The notes under the pieces were generated by a model that was not told where the DNA came from, searched no databases, and was given only the letters and a program-made list of their open reading frames with translations. From Macrostomum hystrix (taxonomy: Eukaryota; Platyhelminthes; Macrostomidae): 64,000 nt of DNA. This document shows positions 34,459 through 46,226 of this stretch, in pieces. The DNA is taken from the NCBI GenBank assembly GCA_950097015.1, contig CATNEN010000003.1:744001-808000 (forward strand). The letters run 5' to 3'. How positions within the stretch are numbered: the stretch's first letter is position 1; each line of letters begins with the position of its first letter. Position numbers and translations under genes: made by a program.

Positions 34459-37400
34459 TCAGTGTAGGTTCGCATTTGCCTGTCGCATCTGATGACCCGG
34501 AGGGCAGTTCATTGCTGATGGGTCTGGCCCAACCTGCATATGCATCAGCTGCTGTTGCTGATGCTGATGCTGAAATCCCATGGGATCGCAAGCGACGCTA
34601 GTTGCCATAGAAACCGAAGGTGCAGCCGCGGCCGCGGCAAAGTCTGACACAGTCGTGGCTCCTTTTTCTACTTCGCGTCGTTTCAAACAAGCCGCCTTCG
34701 GATTGAGATTGCGCTCTGCAATGGGCAGCGGTTTTTGCTTTTCAGACACCGAATTTAAAGATCTTAAATCTGCATTTTGTGCATCTTTTTAGTAAGCACA
34801 AATGACAAGTCTACAATAGCTTGAAACCTCATGGTCACCTGAGGTCCCAGATGGTCACCTGAGGTCTCAGATGGTCACCTGAGGTGTCAGATGGTCACCT
34901 GAGGTCTCAGATGGTCACCTGAGGTCTCAGATGGTCACCTGAGGTGTCAGATGGTCACCTGAGGTCTCAGATGGTCACCTGAGGTCTCAGATGGTCACCT
35001 GAGGTCTCAGATGGTCACCTGAGGTGTCAGATGGTCACCTGAGGTCTCAGATGGTCACCTGAGGTGTCAGATGGTCACCTGAGGTGTCAGATGGTCTCCT
35101 AAGGTGAGGTTATGTATCATTGTAAGCGGACTCACCTCGAACCTGCTGCTCAAGCGCAGTGATGACAGCAACAGCTTGCTGGAGTACACTTAGCTTCGTC
35201 TGAGGCTTTTCCGAATGCATGTGCAGGGTGGTCATGCGGCCCAGTTCTTTGAAGGCCGAATTGATGTCGCGCACGCGGACTCTGGAGAATGAATTTGTAG
35301 AGGTGCGATTGACCAAGAATACAATTAAGCAGCCTTGATTACTAAATACTAAGGTAAAAGCAAGAAGCAGCTACAAGGGCAATAGTAAAGATAAGCCGCC
35401 TCTATTAAAATATATCAAAGTGATACAGCGTCTATCAAAACATATATGCCGATTTTATTAAAACCAATATCAAAGATAACCCGATTTGATTGTAAAATAG
35501 ATCAAAGGCAATTAATCTAATTCTAAAAAGACAACTATCAAATATAAGCCGCTTCATTTTAGAAACATCATCAAAGATAAGCCGACTCTAGTTAAGAACA
35601 ATATCAAAGATAAGCCGCCTCTAGTTCAAACAAGATGAAAGATAAGCGGCCTCTAGTTCAAACAAGATCAAAGATAAGCCGCCTCTAGTTCAAACACGAT
35701 CAAAGATAAGCCGCCTCTAGTTCAAACACGATCAAAGATAAGCCGCCTCTAGTTCAAACAAGATCGAAGATAAGCCGCCTATTGATAAAAACAAGATCTA
35801 AGATAAGCCGCCACTAGTTTAAACAAGATCAAAGATAAGCCGCCTCTAGTTTAAATTAAAACAATCGAAAAAAGCGTTCTTCACATTCGACCACACAAAG
35901 AAGACCGCTATTTTATTCAATTGAATTCAAATAAAGTGATTCTCACCTCTCCCTGGCGTTATTAGCGTGTCTTCTAGCCGACTCGCGAACCAGTCTCGTA
36001 CCAGGACTCAGGCCGGCCAGATCCGAGTCGTCATCGTCGTTGCTATCAAAGCCGTCCTGCAGCATAAGCTGCTGATTGTTGTCGTCGAAGCAGAAATCGG
36101 CAAAGTCGTCCAGACTGCCAACGCCGCTGCCGGCAACGCTGGATGGTGCGACGGAAGCCGAGCCGCTTGGACCAGCCGCTCGCTGCTTGGTGGAGTTTGC
36201 GGCTCGTTTCTTTTTAGTGGTCTTCGACTTCGGCTCGTTTGACGATGCGATCGAGCCGTCGATTTCATCGCAGCCGGCAGAGGGCAGACAGACGGCCTGA
36301 GTTTTAATCACTGTGCGCCCAGCCTGTTGCTGCTGGTGCATAGCAACCGTTGTTACGGAGAGCGGCGCCGATACCAACGGTGGAGGCGGAGGCGGGTGCT
36401 GTTGCTCCTTGACCTAGAATGAGTAATAATCCCATTAGGGGTAAATTTATTAGACAAGTCACAAACAAGGCCGAGAACTTTGGATATCTTAGACCCGAGG
36501 ACAAAGCAATCTACTCAATGGTTCAGGGAAATAGAGGAGCAGCAGAAACAGTAGCAAGGCATATATTATAAAGATGACACACAAGAAAGCAATAGTCCTG
36601 AGGTCAAAGTTTGAGTACAAAGTCTTGGGGGCTTGTCATACAATTCGGGCCAACCTTCAAGGCACATGTGTAAGCATGTGTGCTCAGAAGTTTGCGGAAT
36701 GGGCAGAATTGCCACCTCGCTGGCTGCGGGTCTAGTGTCACCAAACGGATTGGCACTGCCCGCAGCAAATAATAGAAAATTATCCTACCTGAAACGTTGA
36801 ACAACCAACAAAATCTGTTGGCACGGCAGAGATAACATCCGTTGGCGACGCAGCGTTAATCTTGTCTGACAGGGCAACATTAGCGGCAGCCTGGTTTGGG
36901 AAAGTTTTGATTTTTTTAATTACAAATTCCCTAAATAACAAATGCGGCTTTGTTATGAGATTCAACGTCACAAGAGACCAATTAACTCACCGAGTACACA
37001 CTGGCAGGCTGCGGCGCACAGTCAAGCTTCAATGCCTGCTGATGCGACTGGGCGATTGAGAATCCGGCCGTTCCAGTGCCAGGCGGAGAACACCAAGACC
37101 CGGGGGGATTATGAAGGCCGGGATGATAAGCGTGAGGATTGTGCAGCTGCTGAGAATGAGGATGCTGATGAAGCATTTGATTCTGCTGGTCGACTAACTG
37201 ATAAGCGGCCAAAGAGGAGTCATGATGGTGGTGAGAATTGTGATGAAGCGGATGCTGATGAAGCGGCTGTTGCTGATAGTAGGGATGCTGACCCATGGAA
37301 GAATGCAGATCGGAGCTTGGCGGTCCGCGAACGGAAAGATCAACGCCGGCTGATAAAACAAATTAAAGGATAATTAAATTAATGAACTGGCTAGTCTACT

Positions 37401-38716
37401 GACAGTAGCACATACTAGAATAAATCCGCAGTTCTATACTTACGTCCCAAACCAGCGCCAGTTGAGAATGGCGATTGAGCATCCAAATAGGCGTTATTGG
37501 CAGGCGATCCGATGCTAGGCAGTGAGTGAAGCATCGACTGAAATCAGTGAAATTCGACAATAAATATTTCTGGAAATAATATCGCAAAGGCAAACTAAAT
37601 TTGCGAATCATTAACTAACCTTGGAATTTTGCATCAATTCGTTTGTCGGATTGGTGTCTGAAAAGTACGTTGTGAATTTTGTTATTTTTCAGCAATGAGT
37701 ATTTTCTAATTAGACATTTAAGTGCAAATTGACTCACGAGCATGAGTCGATGGGTCGGCATGAGTAACAGTCGCGTAGGACATTGGGGCTGTCGCTTGGG
37801 ACTCGTTAAGGAATGCGCCATAGACGCTATTAGCTGACGAAGATGACACAGCTGCCGCTGCTGCCGCCGCCGCCGCGGCAGGATAAGAAGATGGAAGATG
37901 CTGCTGCTGATGCTGATGATGCCCCCCGTAGCCAGCTTCCATGGCGCTGAAGTAGGACCAGTCTGAAATGAATCCACATTTGAATTTTGAAATTCGAGAA
38001 CGAATAGATAACTAGATAACGAATTACTAGAACAAAAAAACAGTCTAATTTATATAATTTGCAACTAAATCTTTCGATTTATTTTTGTTTTAAATTGATA
38101 CATTTTGTTTTTGTTTTTGTTGCGAACAGAAATTTCGCGACCTATATATTGGTCAATCCATTAACTGACTACAGTCAGTTAGAAGTACTTTACTCTGACG
38201 ACAATTTTATATTGTAATAACAAACATGTTTACCTAAAAACAGCAGATTTATGGTAAAAGTGTAAAAACAGAAACTAACGATTAAAAGTAACGACCGTTA
38301 CTATTTTCCACTATTTTCGTTACCCTATTTTTCCGTTACAACTTTTGGTCAGTAAAGATTGTTACCGCCATCGCCTTCTTTTGAAATTACCAACGCTAGT
38401 CTAAATAACAACCTGGGTGTAGGGATAAATCTCACCAGAAAACTGTGGCCCAGTCGCCTGTTGATAAGCCAGAGGATCCTGTAGGTAGGCTTTGCCATAT
38501 TCTGTTGAATAAAATGGGAAGCCTAACTGACTGCTGCCAGGCTGTTGCAGATTCTGGAATGGATTTTACACAAAATATGAATTTTAATTCGTTATAGAAA
38601 AGTTTAAGCACAACTTCAAACTTCAAAAGCAATACTTACAGAATCATAAGTTGTATGCTCGAATCCAGTGTAGTTAACTGTTTTATCCATTTCAAGAATT
38701 GCAAAATGTTTCCTAG
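34459..38716 (-). CDS. Class I bHLH transcription factor, E-protein (Daughterless/TCF3/TCF4/TCF12 type)
   Basis: Ten coding exons join in phase: 38640-38690 (ATG at 38690; exon reaches an acceptor at 38716), 38436-38553, 37738-37962, 37620-37657, 37444-37537, 36991-37349, 36789-36890, 35947-36413, 35136-35281 and 34459-34715 (TGA). They encode 618 residues. The bHLH is split between exons 8, 9 and 10: basic region [20 protein letters not shown], helix 1 KELGRM, loop, helix 2 [20 protein letters not shown], then the E-protein-specific tail [19 protein letters not shown]-proteins dimerise with tissue-specific bHLH factors and bind CANNTG E-boxes, preferentially CACCTG. The N-terminal part is low complexity with His, Gln and Ala runs. 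A KKKR cluster in exon 8 may be a nuclear signal. The leading acceptor with no visible 5' exon could be used for spliced-leader addition. Confidence 0.95.
34838..35105. repeat. 20 bp minisatellite of E-boxes in the last intron of the E-protein gene
   Basis: Unit ATGGTCACCTGAGGTCTCAG, about 13 copies in strict 20 bp register within the intron 34716-35135. Every complete copy contains CACCTG, the preferred E-protein binding hexamer; only the last has decayed to CTCCTA. Sequence variation is almost confined to one position (TCTCAG or TGTCAG). Confidence 0.95.
35370..35865. repeat. 32 bp minisatellite with GATA-type sites in the E-protein gene
   Basis: Unit AGATAAGCCGCCTCTAGTTC plus AAACACGATCAA, degenerate on the left and regular from about 35565 to 35850, in the intron 35282-35946. 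AGATAAG (a WGATAR match) is kept in about ten copies. Confidence 0.9.
36612..36772 (+). mobile_element. SINE family A, 3' part
   Basis: Matches the body of the family A SINE (GGGGGCTTGTCATACAATT through TCTAGTGTCACCAAAC) inside an E-protein intron. The tRNA-like head is missing. Confidence 0.75.
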
Positions 38717-38971
38717 CTGAAAATTAGAAGATGTTAATGCTTTTTGGCTCACATAGAAGTTAAGTAAAAACCTCATTTATATTAACATAAATTCCAACAT
38801 AAATTGCATTTAAATATATAGAAAGCAATAAGAATTTTCTATGCCTAAAACACTTAAAAATTTAAACACTGTAGGAGCTTTTGTTTTAGACACCAATTTA
38901 CTGATTTCTTCAGTAAGCTTTTTAACTATAACTTCAATAGTCCAAATATTAGTCAACTATACCCCTTAGTA
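38717..38971. other. 5' flank of the E-protein gene
   Basis: AT-rich; may contain the promoter or the upstream part of a spliced-leader acceptor (TTTTCAG ends at 38717 on the minus strand). No further feature. Confidence 0.4.
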
Positions 38972-39320
38972 CAGGGGTTGGCAAACTTCGGCCTGTGGGC
39001 CAGATGCCGCCCTCAAAGCTCCTAAATCTAGCCCCTTGCAACAACTATAGACTCCTGCTTCATCTCTCTCATCTGGAGTTGGAGAGTCTCATCCTCTCCT
39101 TGGTCTTGTCTCTCCTGTGTGTTATCTGTACTGTGTCTTGTCTCTTCCTTGACTCATCCCTCCTTGTCTTGTTTATCCCTTGTTCTTCCCAGTCTTGCCT
39201 ATCCCCTGTCTAGTCTTTCCTGCATCTAATCTCTTCCCTGTCTTACTAATCCTGTGTCTCTTCTCTCCTCAATTTTCATATTCCTACAGTTTATGCAGCC
39301 CACTTGTCATATTTTACCTA
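38972..39320 (+). mobile_element. hAT-like non-autonomous element, copy 1
   Basis: Begins CAGGGGTTGGCAAACTTCGG followed by CCTGTGGGCCAGATGCCGCC, a start typical of hAT-type MITEs in many animals, and ends near GCAGCCCACTTGTC. The inner part is CT-rich. A second copy with the same start and end is at 62699. The right border and target duplication were not resolved. Confidence 0.55.
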
Positions 39321-39366
39321 CTCTCCAAAATCATTTCAGGAATACATCTGTAATTCTTTACTTATT

Positions 39367-39636
39367 CATACATGCGCAACACCTGGCCGACCCGGCCGGG
39401 TGAAATGAGGGCCAAGCAAGGTAAGTCGCAAAAAACAATCGACCAAGCGCAAAAAATCAAAGGGGGACCAAGGGACAAAAAAGCAAGGCGCGAAGAAAAG
39501 GAAAAAGGGGAGAGAAAAAGAGAGCAAATGAGAGCAAACTAAGTCGTAAATAGAGCAATGAAATGAACTAAGTCGCAAATGAGAGCAAAAACTAAGTCGC
39601 ATGGCCGGCTAAGATTTGGGAGGTTGCGCATGTATG
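39367..39636 (+). mobile_element. MITE with 14 bp terminal inverted repeats, copy 1
   Basis: 270 bp with perfect ends CATACATGCGCAAC and GTTGCGCATGTATG. The inside contains repeated ACTAAGTCGCAAATGAGAGC motifs and no coding capacity. It is the inverted relative of the copy at 59694-59972. No target duplication is visible here. Confidence 0.8.
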
Positions 39637-42600
39637 ATATGGGTGCCAGTAAGTGACTAAGTACAAAACACAAAAACAAATTTCATTTGCAATGGCTGTT
39701 ATTGGTTAGAAGCTCATTTCATTAAATCATTCTCTTCTCTTTGATGCACAAACCTATAAAAAACTAAGTCAGATGGTACTAGTACTACTACTACATGTAT
39801 ATTGCTACTCTATTACCTTATTATGATTTTTAAATTGAAAATATATTTTGCATAGACCTAGTAGACAAAATTATATAGTTATACTATAGGCCTAGGCCCT
39901 GCATAGCTAAGCCTAAAATACCCAAGCTAAGACAAAAGGTATACATTAGGTTAGGTTTTATTCCTAGTTTAAGCCAAGAAGACCTTAAAACCTTAAATCA
40001 GTTGGCTCAATGGTTTTATATTTTTATTGATTTGTTAATTTAAAAAATTCACAACATAGGCCTTTTTGGCTATAATATGAAAGCTTTCTAACAAAGCAGC
40101 CCAGTGCTAGGCTGGCCTATTTATAGGATCCTAGTCACTTATCATATACTAAATTGTCATATTGGATGATTAAGTGACCACTTTAAATGAGTGCACTAAT
40201 TGATAGATGACAGAGTCACCAAGGTTCAACTGCAATAGGGCTCCTTAACTCTCCAAGTATTTTACTATGTTACTATTACTATGTAATGTAATGATATTTT
40301 ATTATCAATGTGTTTTACCCAATTATATGTCTCCCTTGTAGTCGTATCTTGTCCTAAAGAGGAGCAAGGATTTGTAGTAAAGGTAAGATGACCTTGGGGC
40401 TGTCTGAGAGCTTAGGCTCAAACTAGGAACAAAAGGAAAAACAGTCTTGGGACTGAAATAGATTGCAAACTTAAAGGAGAACTATTACTAGAGTAGAAAA
40501 CATCAAGAGATTGTAGCAAGGAAGAATTGTATCAAGGGATTGTAGCAAGGAATATAGCGAGAGTTGTAGCAAGTGGTATGTTAAAGACTAGGTAGAGGAG
40601 GTACAGGTATCAAAATTGAGCATTTAATTCTATAGAATTTTAATCTCATATACTATGTTAATCCAAATGTATGCTTATATATGATCTGCATAATGGTCAA
40701 TATATAAATGCACAGGAATTTTCCAATTAAACTGCCATCTTTCTGACTAGGCCTATGGTATGGTGTTGCTCTTGCTCTTTATTTTTAAATGATGAATATG
40801 AAGTGACTATAAATTTATGAGGAGTGAGCTGATTTGTAGGAGGCAAACAATAGAGGCAAAGTGACTATATTGTTTTGCAGTGCCATCATTTGTGAATGAC
40901 ATAGTGACTGGGGGGCAAAAATGTTTTAATTAAATGTTATCTGAGACAAAATTTAAGATGAAGTGAATAGGATGAACTGTGGTAACGTAGCTTGCTTTAT
41001 TTAATTAAAGAAATTTTAATAAATAGGATGAAGCATCATGAAAGATTGTATATATATATATATTTATTTATCAGGTTGGGTAAAGCCAACCAAAAACTGG
41101 TGGTTGTAGGCCTGTAGGACAATATCGAAATTTATAATAGGCCTACTGAGATAGGCCTAGCCTTAGGTCCTATGCGCTAGATATAATTAATAAACTTACG
41201 AAATCTTATAGGGCAGGCCTAGTCACAATTTTGGTCGTATTTAATATAAAAAGTTTAGGTTAATAAATAGAATGACAAAATGGTAAACTTATATTACACC
41301 TTAATAATTAAGTACGTCTTTACTATGTCGCTCTGCACAAATAGCACACAGGATTCTAGATCATCTGGCTATATTTATAGCTAAATAGCTAATAAATAGA
41401 TACAATGAATATTACAGTTTAGCACCGTTTTCCGTTTCGAGTCTGTAGACCTAAGATGTGGATATGTAGTTGATTACGGCGCAGCGCTATTCTTCATTAC
41501 GTTACGTTCGCTTCTAAAAATAATTGCGTATGAGGATTTAAAAGTTTCAAAGAAGACAAAAATATAAACAAATTTCTACAAGGACAAAAGCCTACTGTAG
41601 AGCATCGCTTAAGCTACTTCAAATTAAACGTGTTTAAATACAACTTCTAAGTGGATTTATTAGAATTTGCATTGATTCTTTTCCGTTCGAACAATGAATC
41701 CACCGGAACGATTTTAGCTCGAGATTCTCAGGTCTAAGAATAAATAAATATCCGAAGCAATGAGCACAATTCGCAGCCAAAATACGTAGTGAAAAAATAT
41801 TAAGTCTACGGTCTGAAAAACTAAAGTGACGTTTTTTCGATTCGAAATTTTGATTCCTCTAGGTATTTTATGGTTATGCACTATGCACAATTATATGATG
41901 TAGGAAAAGTATCTGTTTTAAATTATAATAGATACATGTGCTATAGCATGCTATCTGTGTGAGTTTCTCTTTCTCTTTTGAAAAGAAATATCTTGGTGCA
42001 TATACAAAAATGTAAGAATATAAACACAATTCTAAGCGTGTAAAGAAAAATCTTATGTCTGCAAGTTTCAAATTATTACGATTCAACCCGCCCCCCCGAA
42101 AAAAATGTATACAGCATTTAAAGTATGGCATAATTGATCGCAACTATGAATAAATTAAATTTCAGAAGCGATAAGAAAATTGAATTGCGTTTGTCAAAAC
42201 CATTGATATTTTTTGACCGGACTGTCTATACGTACCTGGAAAATTTTCCTGATATTTCTACCGGTGATCCAATTAGAAGGAAAATTAATGAATCTGCGCT
42301 ATTTCGTGATTAGGCCAGAACCATGCAGCCACCCGAACAACTTGGTTTCTGCCCTGGACTACGAGTAGTTGCGGACTCAACTCTCAAGCATGCAATTTTT
42401 TCGTTTTTGCCAGTTCTTTTTTACGGCAGCCAGGGAAAACATTATCCCACTTGTCCGTGCTTAATTATGGCGCGAGGGGTCCACAGGATGCAGTCTGTAT
42501 CAGCTGACTCGATTCAACAACATCAGGGCGGACCCAATTGGGCCTAACTTCATCGAGCTTGTGTATTTCTCTGATTGCGATTGACCTCGAGGCAAAATAC

Positions 42601-42682
42601 GGAGAATAATCTTGTCCTCAGAATTATTTTCAGACGCATCGATTTAATTTTTTAACTGATCGGAGAGACGTCCATCACCATA
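39637..42682. other. Long AT-rich intergenic region
   Basis: About 3 kb without a supportable gene. It contains short AT tracts (such as a TA run near 41049) and isolated ORFs of 74-89 codons without splice or homology support. A possible exon-like block at 40343-40383 is noted among the rejected items. No recognisable transposon. Confidence 0.5.
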
Positions 42683-42730
42683 AAGGCACTGTGAGAGTGT
42701 ACAGTGTCTAACGATGAGAACGTCAGGGGG
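42683..42730 (+). mobile_element. SINE family A fragment
   Basis: GGCACTGTGAGAGTGTACAG and the following GATGAGAACGTCAGGG match the middle of SINE family A. The rest is replaced by the adjacent minisatellites. Confidence 0.6.
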
Positions 42731-42744
42731 GGATTGTGCAGGGG

Positions 42745-43017
42745 GGTGTCAGAGGATCTAGTGTCAGAGGATCTAGTGTCAGAGGATCTAGTGTCAGAGG
42801 ATCTAGTGTCAGAGGATCTAGTGTCAGAGGATCTAGTGTCAGAGGATCTAGTGTCAGAGGACCTAGTGTCAGAGGATCTAGTGTCAGAGGATCTAGTGTC
42901 AGAGGATCTAGTGTCAGAGTATCTAGTGTCAGAGCATCTAGTGTCAGAGGATCTAGTGTCAGAGGATCTAGTGTCAGAGGATCTAGTGTCAGAGGATCTA
43001 GTGTCAGTGTCAGTGTC
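42745..43017. repeat. 15 bp minisatellite, about 18 copies
   Basis: Unit AGAGGATCTAGTGTC, nearly perfect. It directly abuts the 11 bp array. Long open frames on both strands (rich in SSVRG or SDTRS) arise from the repeat. Confidence 0.95.
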
Positions 43018-43425
43018 TAGGATACGGCTTGGATACGGCTTGGATACGACTTGGATACGACTTGGATACGGCTTGGATACGGCTTGGATACGACTTGGAT
43101 ACGACTTGGATACGGCTTGGATACGACTTGGATACGACTTGGATACGGCTTGGATACGCCTTGGATACGCCTTGGATACGCCTTGGATACGGCTTAGATA
43201 CGCCTTGGATATACGGCTTGGATACGGCTTGGAAACGGCTTGGATACGCCTTGGATACGGCTTGGATACGGCTTGGAAACGGCTTGGATACGGCTTGGAT
43301 ACGGCTTGAATACGGCTTGGATACGGCTTGGATATGGCTTGGATATGGCTTGGATACGGCTTGAATACGGCTTGGATACGGCTCGGATACGGCTTGGATA
43401 CGGCTTGGGTACGGCTTTGTATTAG
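43018..43425. repeat. 11 bp minisatellite, about 37 copies
   Basis: Unit TTGGATACGGC with GGC/GAC/GCC variants. Since 11 is not divisible by three, all frames give the same repeating peptide; no gene is inferred. Confidence 0.95.
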
Positions 43426-43852
43426 GCATGCAGGATTCGGACTGAAATACGAAAAATTGTTTCTTAGATTCAAATTTTACGTCTAGACTTAGATGTATAT
43501 TATCTATATTACTAACGCACAGTTAATAATAAAACTTAATAACCGGTTTATAACCACTTTGTAATTTTGGGATCTTTTTCTAGGGCCGATATAAAAACAG
43601 AATTTTCTACGGAATTTTCTACGGAAATTAAACTTTAGTGATCAAATTCGGGGCCAACTTCCACTCGGAGAGAGACCTGAATTGGCTATAGTTTGCAGAG
43701 TGGCTGCAGCCAATGAGAATTTTTTATCCCAAAAGATACAATTAAAATTTCGAAATGTAACTATATGAAACAATTCAAAAAAAATGTTTTTCGTTTTGCC
43801 GCATTTACTGAATTAAACCGAGTAGGAATTTCATCTATTTTTGTTATTTGCC
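43426..43852. other. Intergenic spacer
   Basis: AT-rich unique sequence between the 11 bp array and a SINE. Nothing recognised. Confidence 0.5.
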
Positions 43853-44160
43853 GTAGGTGGGGTGGGTGAGTTGCAGTGGTTAATGCTTTTGCCCCTGAGT
43901 TCGATTCCACGGCGAGGCCACATTCATTTGGGGCGCAGGGCGCACGGCGAGGCTTGTCGTTCAATTTACGCCCTCCAACCAACCTCCAAGGCAAAGTGAG
44001 AGTGCACATGGCCTGACGTTGAGAAAGTCAGGGCAGATGTACACACCTGTGTGAGCGTGTGTGATTAGGAGTCATCGAAATGGTAATAACTGCGGGCCAA
44101 GTGTCACCAAATGATGTGCAATTGCCAACAGCCCTCCTGCAATTATTTTTGTTATTATTA
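43853..44160 (+). mobile_element. SINE family A, nearly full length
   Basis: tRNA-like head with a B-box-like GAGTTCGATTCCACG, the family body (GGCGAGGCCACATTCATTTG, GTCAGGGCAGATGTACACAC, AGTGTCACCAAATGATGTGC), and an A/T-rich tail (ATTATTTTTGTTATTATTA). Confidence 0.85.
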
Positions 44161-44226
44161 ATGTAAGAATATATACCGGCTATCCAGGGTATCAATGGCT
44201 GTGACCGAGGACGCGCAGCGCGCAGC

Positions 44227-45105
44227 GCCCGAGGTCATAGACATTGATACCCGAAATAGCCGGTATGTATTTTCATTGAGCAACGCTTGGGTTCCCAGCG
44301 GTTCTGTTTGCACCATAGACATTGATGCCCGAAATAGCCGGTATGTATTTTCACTGAGCAACGCTGGGGTTCCCAGCGGTTCTGTTTGCACCATAGACAT
44401 TGATGCCCGAAATAGCCGGTATGTATTTTCACTGAGCAACGCTGGGGTTCCCAGCGGTTCTGTTTGCACCATAGACATTGATGCCCGAAATAGCCGGTAT
44501 GTATTTTCACTGAGCAACGCTTGGGTTCCCAGCGGTTCTGTTTGCACCATAGACATTGATGCCCGAAATAGCCGGTATGTATTTTCACTGAGCAACGCTG
44601 GGGTTCCCCAGCGGTTCTGTTTGGACCATAGACATTGATGCCCGAAATAGCCGGTATGTATTTTCATTGAACAACGCTGGGATTCCCAGCGATTCTGTTT
44701 GCACCATAGACATTGATACCCGAAATAGCCGGTATGTATTTTCACTGAGCAACGCTGGGGTTCCCAGTGGTTCTGTTTGCACCATAGACATTGATGCCCG
44801 AAATAGCCGGTATGTATTTTCATTGAACAACGCTGGGATTCCCAGCGATTCTGTTTGCACCATAGACATTGATGCCCGAAATAGCCGGTATATATTTTCA
44901 TTGAGCAACGCTGGTATTCCCAGCGATTCTGTTTGCACCATAGACATTGATGCCCGAAATAGCCGGTATGTATTTTCATTGAGCAACGCTGGTACTCCCA
45001 GCGATTCTTTTTGCACCATAGACATTGATACCCGAAAATAGCCGGTATGTATTTTCATTGAGCAACGCTTGGGTTCCCAGCGGTTCTGTTTGCACCATAG
45101 ACATT
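44227..45105. repeat. 78 bp minisatellite with an internal hairpin, about 11 copies
   Basis: Each 78 bp unit reads ACATTGATGCCCGAAATAGC, CGGTATGTATTTTCACTGAG, CAACGCTGGGGTTCCCAGCG, then GTTCTGTTTGCACCATAG. The third block contains the inverted repeat CGCTGGG-GTT-CCCAGCG. As 78 equals 26 codons, both strands stay open over long stretches (up to 273 codons) but with a repeated peptide lacking any known domain. Confidence 0.93.
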
Positions 45106-45429
45106 CCACTGGGGTTTCAATGTCGTCTATTAAAACCCCGCGGTATTTAATGGCGGGAATCCCAGCGTTGCTCAATTAAAATACACACTTAACGTTAGAA
45201 ATACAAGAATCCAAAGGGAATTCCCTGTGGGAATTCCCCATAGACATAGTTTAACGATGTTCATTAAAACCCTTGCTCAGCGTTGCTCAATGACCGTGAA
45301 AATGATAAGCAGTGACAGGAATTTCAGTATGGCTTTTATTTGAATCTCTTGATTATTTCGTGTGTATTTCAGTATCATAATATATTTATTAAGTTCTTCA
45401 TTGCATCAGCAAACTTCGGTATTCTCAAA
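45106..45429. other. Spacer with degenerate remains of the 78 bp unit
   Basis: Contains diverged GGGAATCCCAGCGTTGCTCA pieces and GGGAATTCCC palindromes, then AT-rich sequence at the 3' side of the next gene. No coding support. Confidence 0.5.
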
Positions 45430-45813
45430 TCACAGCTGCTCATTGGTAATCAGCGCGGCCTCGCTGTTAATTACGTCATCGAGTTGAATTCGCTTCCGTT
45501 TGACCAGTAGCAGCCAGTCCAACCGGCAGCATTTCTTAGCCAATTCCGGTCCGCAGACAAATAGGAAACAGAAGACAATGAAGATCACTGGTGAGAAGAT
45601 TAGGATGTGATAGACCAGTAGGATTAGTATCACCAGAGACTTGCTCAGTTCGGTGTCTGAGCTGTTGTCCTGGTCACCGTGGACAGTCTCGTTAAAAGTG
45701 TGGATTACAATCTGAGTGTTGTCAACGGCAGTGGATTGTGGAATTGCGTCAGCTAAATTGACCACAATGACCAGAATGGCGAGTAGAATTTTTAGGGAGC
45801 TCCTGTTTGACAT
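45430..45813 (-). CDS. Small predicted type I membrane protein, 127 residues
   Basis: Single coding exon. Signal peptide at residues 1 to about 23 (LKILLAILVIVVNLADA), a short ectodomain with candidate N-glycosylation sites (NETV, NSSD), one long hydrophobic segment (LVILILLVYHILIFSPVIFI and following residues), then KKCC and a basic cytoplasmic tail (LLLVKRKRIQLDDVINSEAA). Upstream acceptors (CTCTCCAG at 45825, TTCAG at 45816) lie just before the ATG and could receive a spliced leader or 5' UTR exon. I do not recognise the family. It shares architecture, strand and promoter layout with the next two genes. Confidence 0.7.
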   Translation of the reverse strand: MSNRSSLKILLAILVIVVNLADAIPQSTAVDNTQIVIHTFNETVHGDQDNSSDTELSKSLVILILLVYHILIFSPVIFIVFCFLFVCGPELAKKCCRLDWLLLVKRKRIQLDDVINSEAALITNEQL

Positions 45814-46011
45814 ACCTGAACAGGCTGGAGAGAAAAGTTAGTTTTAGTAGATGTAAAATATTCGGAAATTGTTAGCAAACAAAATCTACTTACTATTCGC
45901 TGATTGAAGCTAAATTATTTTTTTTCGAAAAAAAAATTTTGTAGAGATTTATTAAAAGGGGAATTGATGATACAAGATTGTCATTTTTAAACATTTCGCC
46001 AGCGCAACGTG

Positions 46012-46046
46012 ATTGGCTTGAAATAATTTCGTCGGCTCTGGCCAAT
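46012..46046 (-). promoter_or_regulatory. Paired CCAAT boxes upstream of the 127-residue gene
   Basis: ATTGG at 46012 and CCAAT at 46042, in opposite orientation, about 200-230 bp before the ATG. Candidate NF-Y sites. Confidence 0.5.
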
Positions 46047-46226
46047 CAGACAGAAGCTTCAATAGACGGGGAGATTGTGGGTATTTCGCCAGTGAAACTT
46101 AACATTAATTTTATAATCCCAGTATGAGTAAACTTTTTTTTCATTTGAGTTATAAGTTTATACTCGTAATATAGCTTGAGCGCGTGCAATATAGTACAAT
46201 CTACACACATTAAAATCACAGATAGG

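Noticed and set aside
40343-40383. Exon-like block (TTGTAG acceptor, GTAAGA donor, 41 nt, plus strand)
   Set aside because: One frame is open, but no partner exon was found within several kb.
42652-43473. Open frames of up to 273 codons on both strands
   Set aside because: Products of the 15 bp and 11 bp arrays; no splice context and no non-repeat coding sequence.
44158-45175. 273- and 196-codon frames with Cys-Trp-rich repeats (CLWCKQNRWE)
   Set aside because: Generated by the 78 bp array, whose period is a multiple of three; frameshifts between copies are not compensated, and both strands are open.
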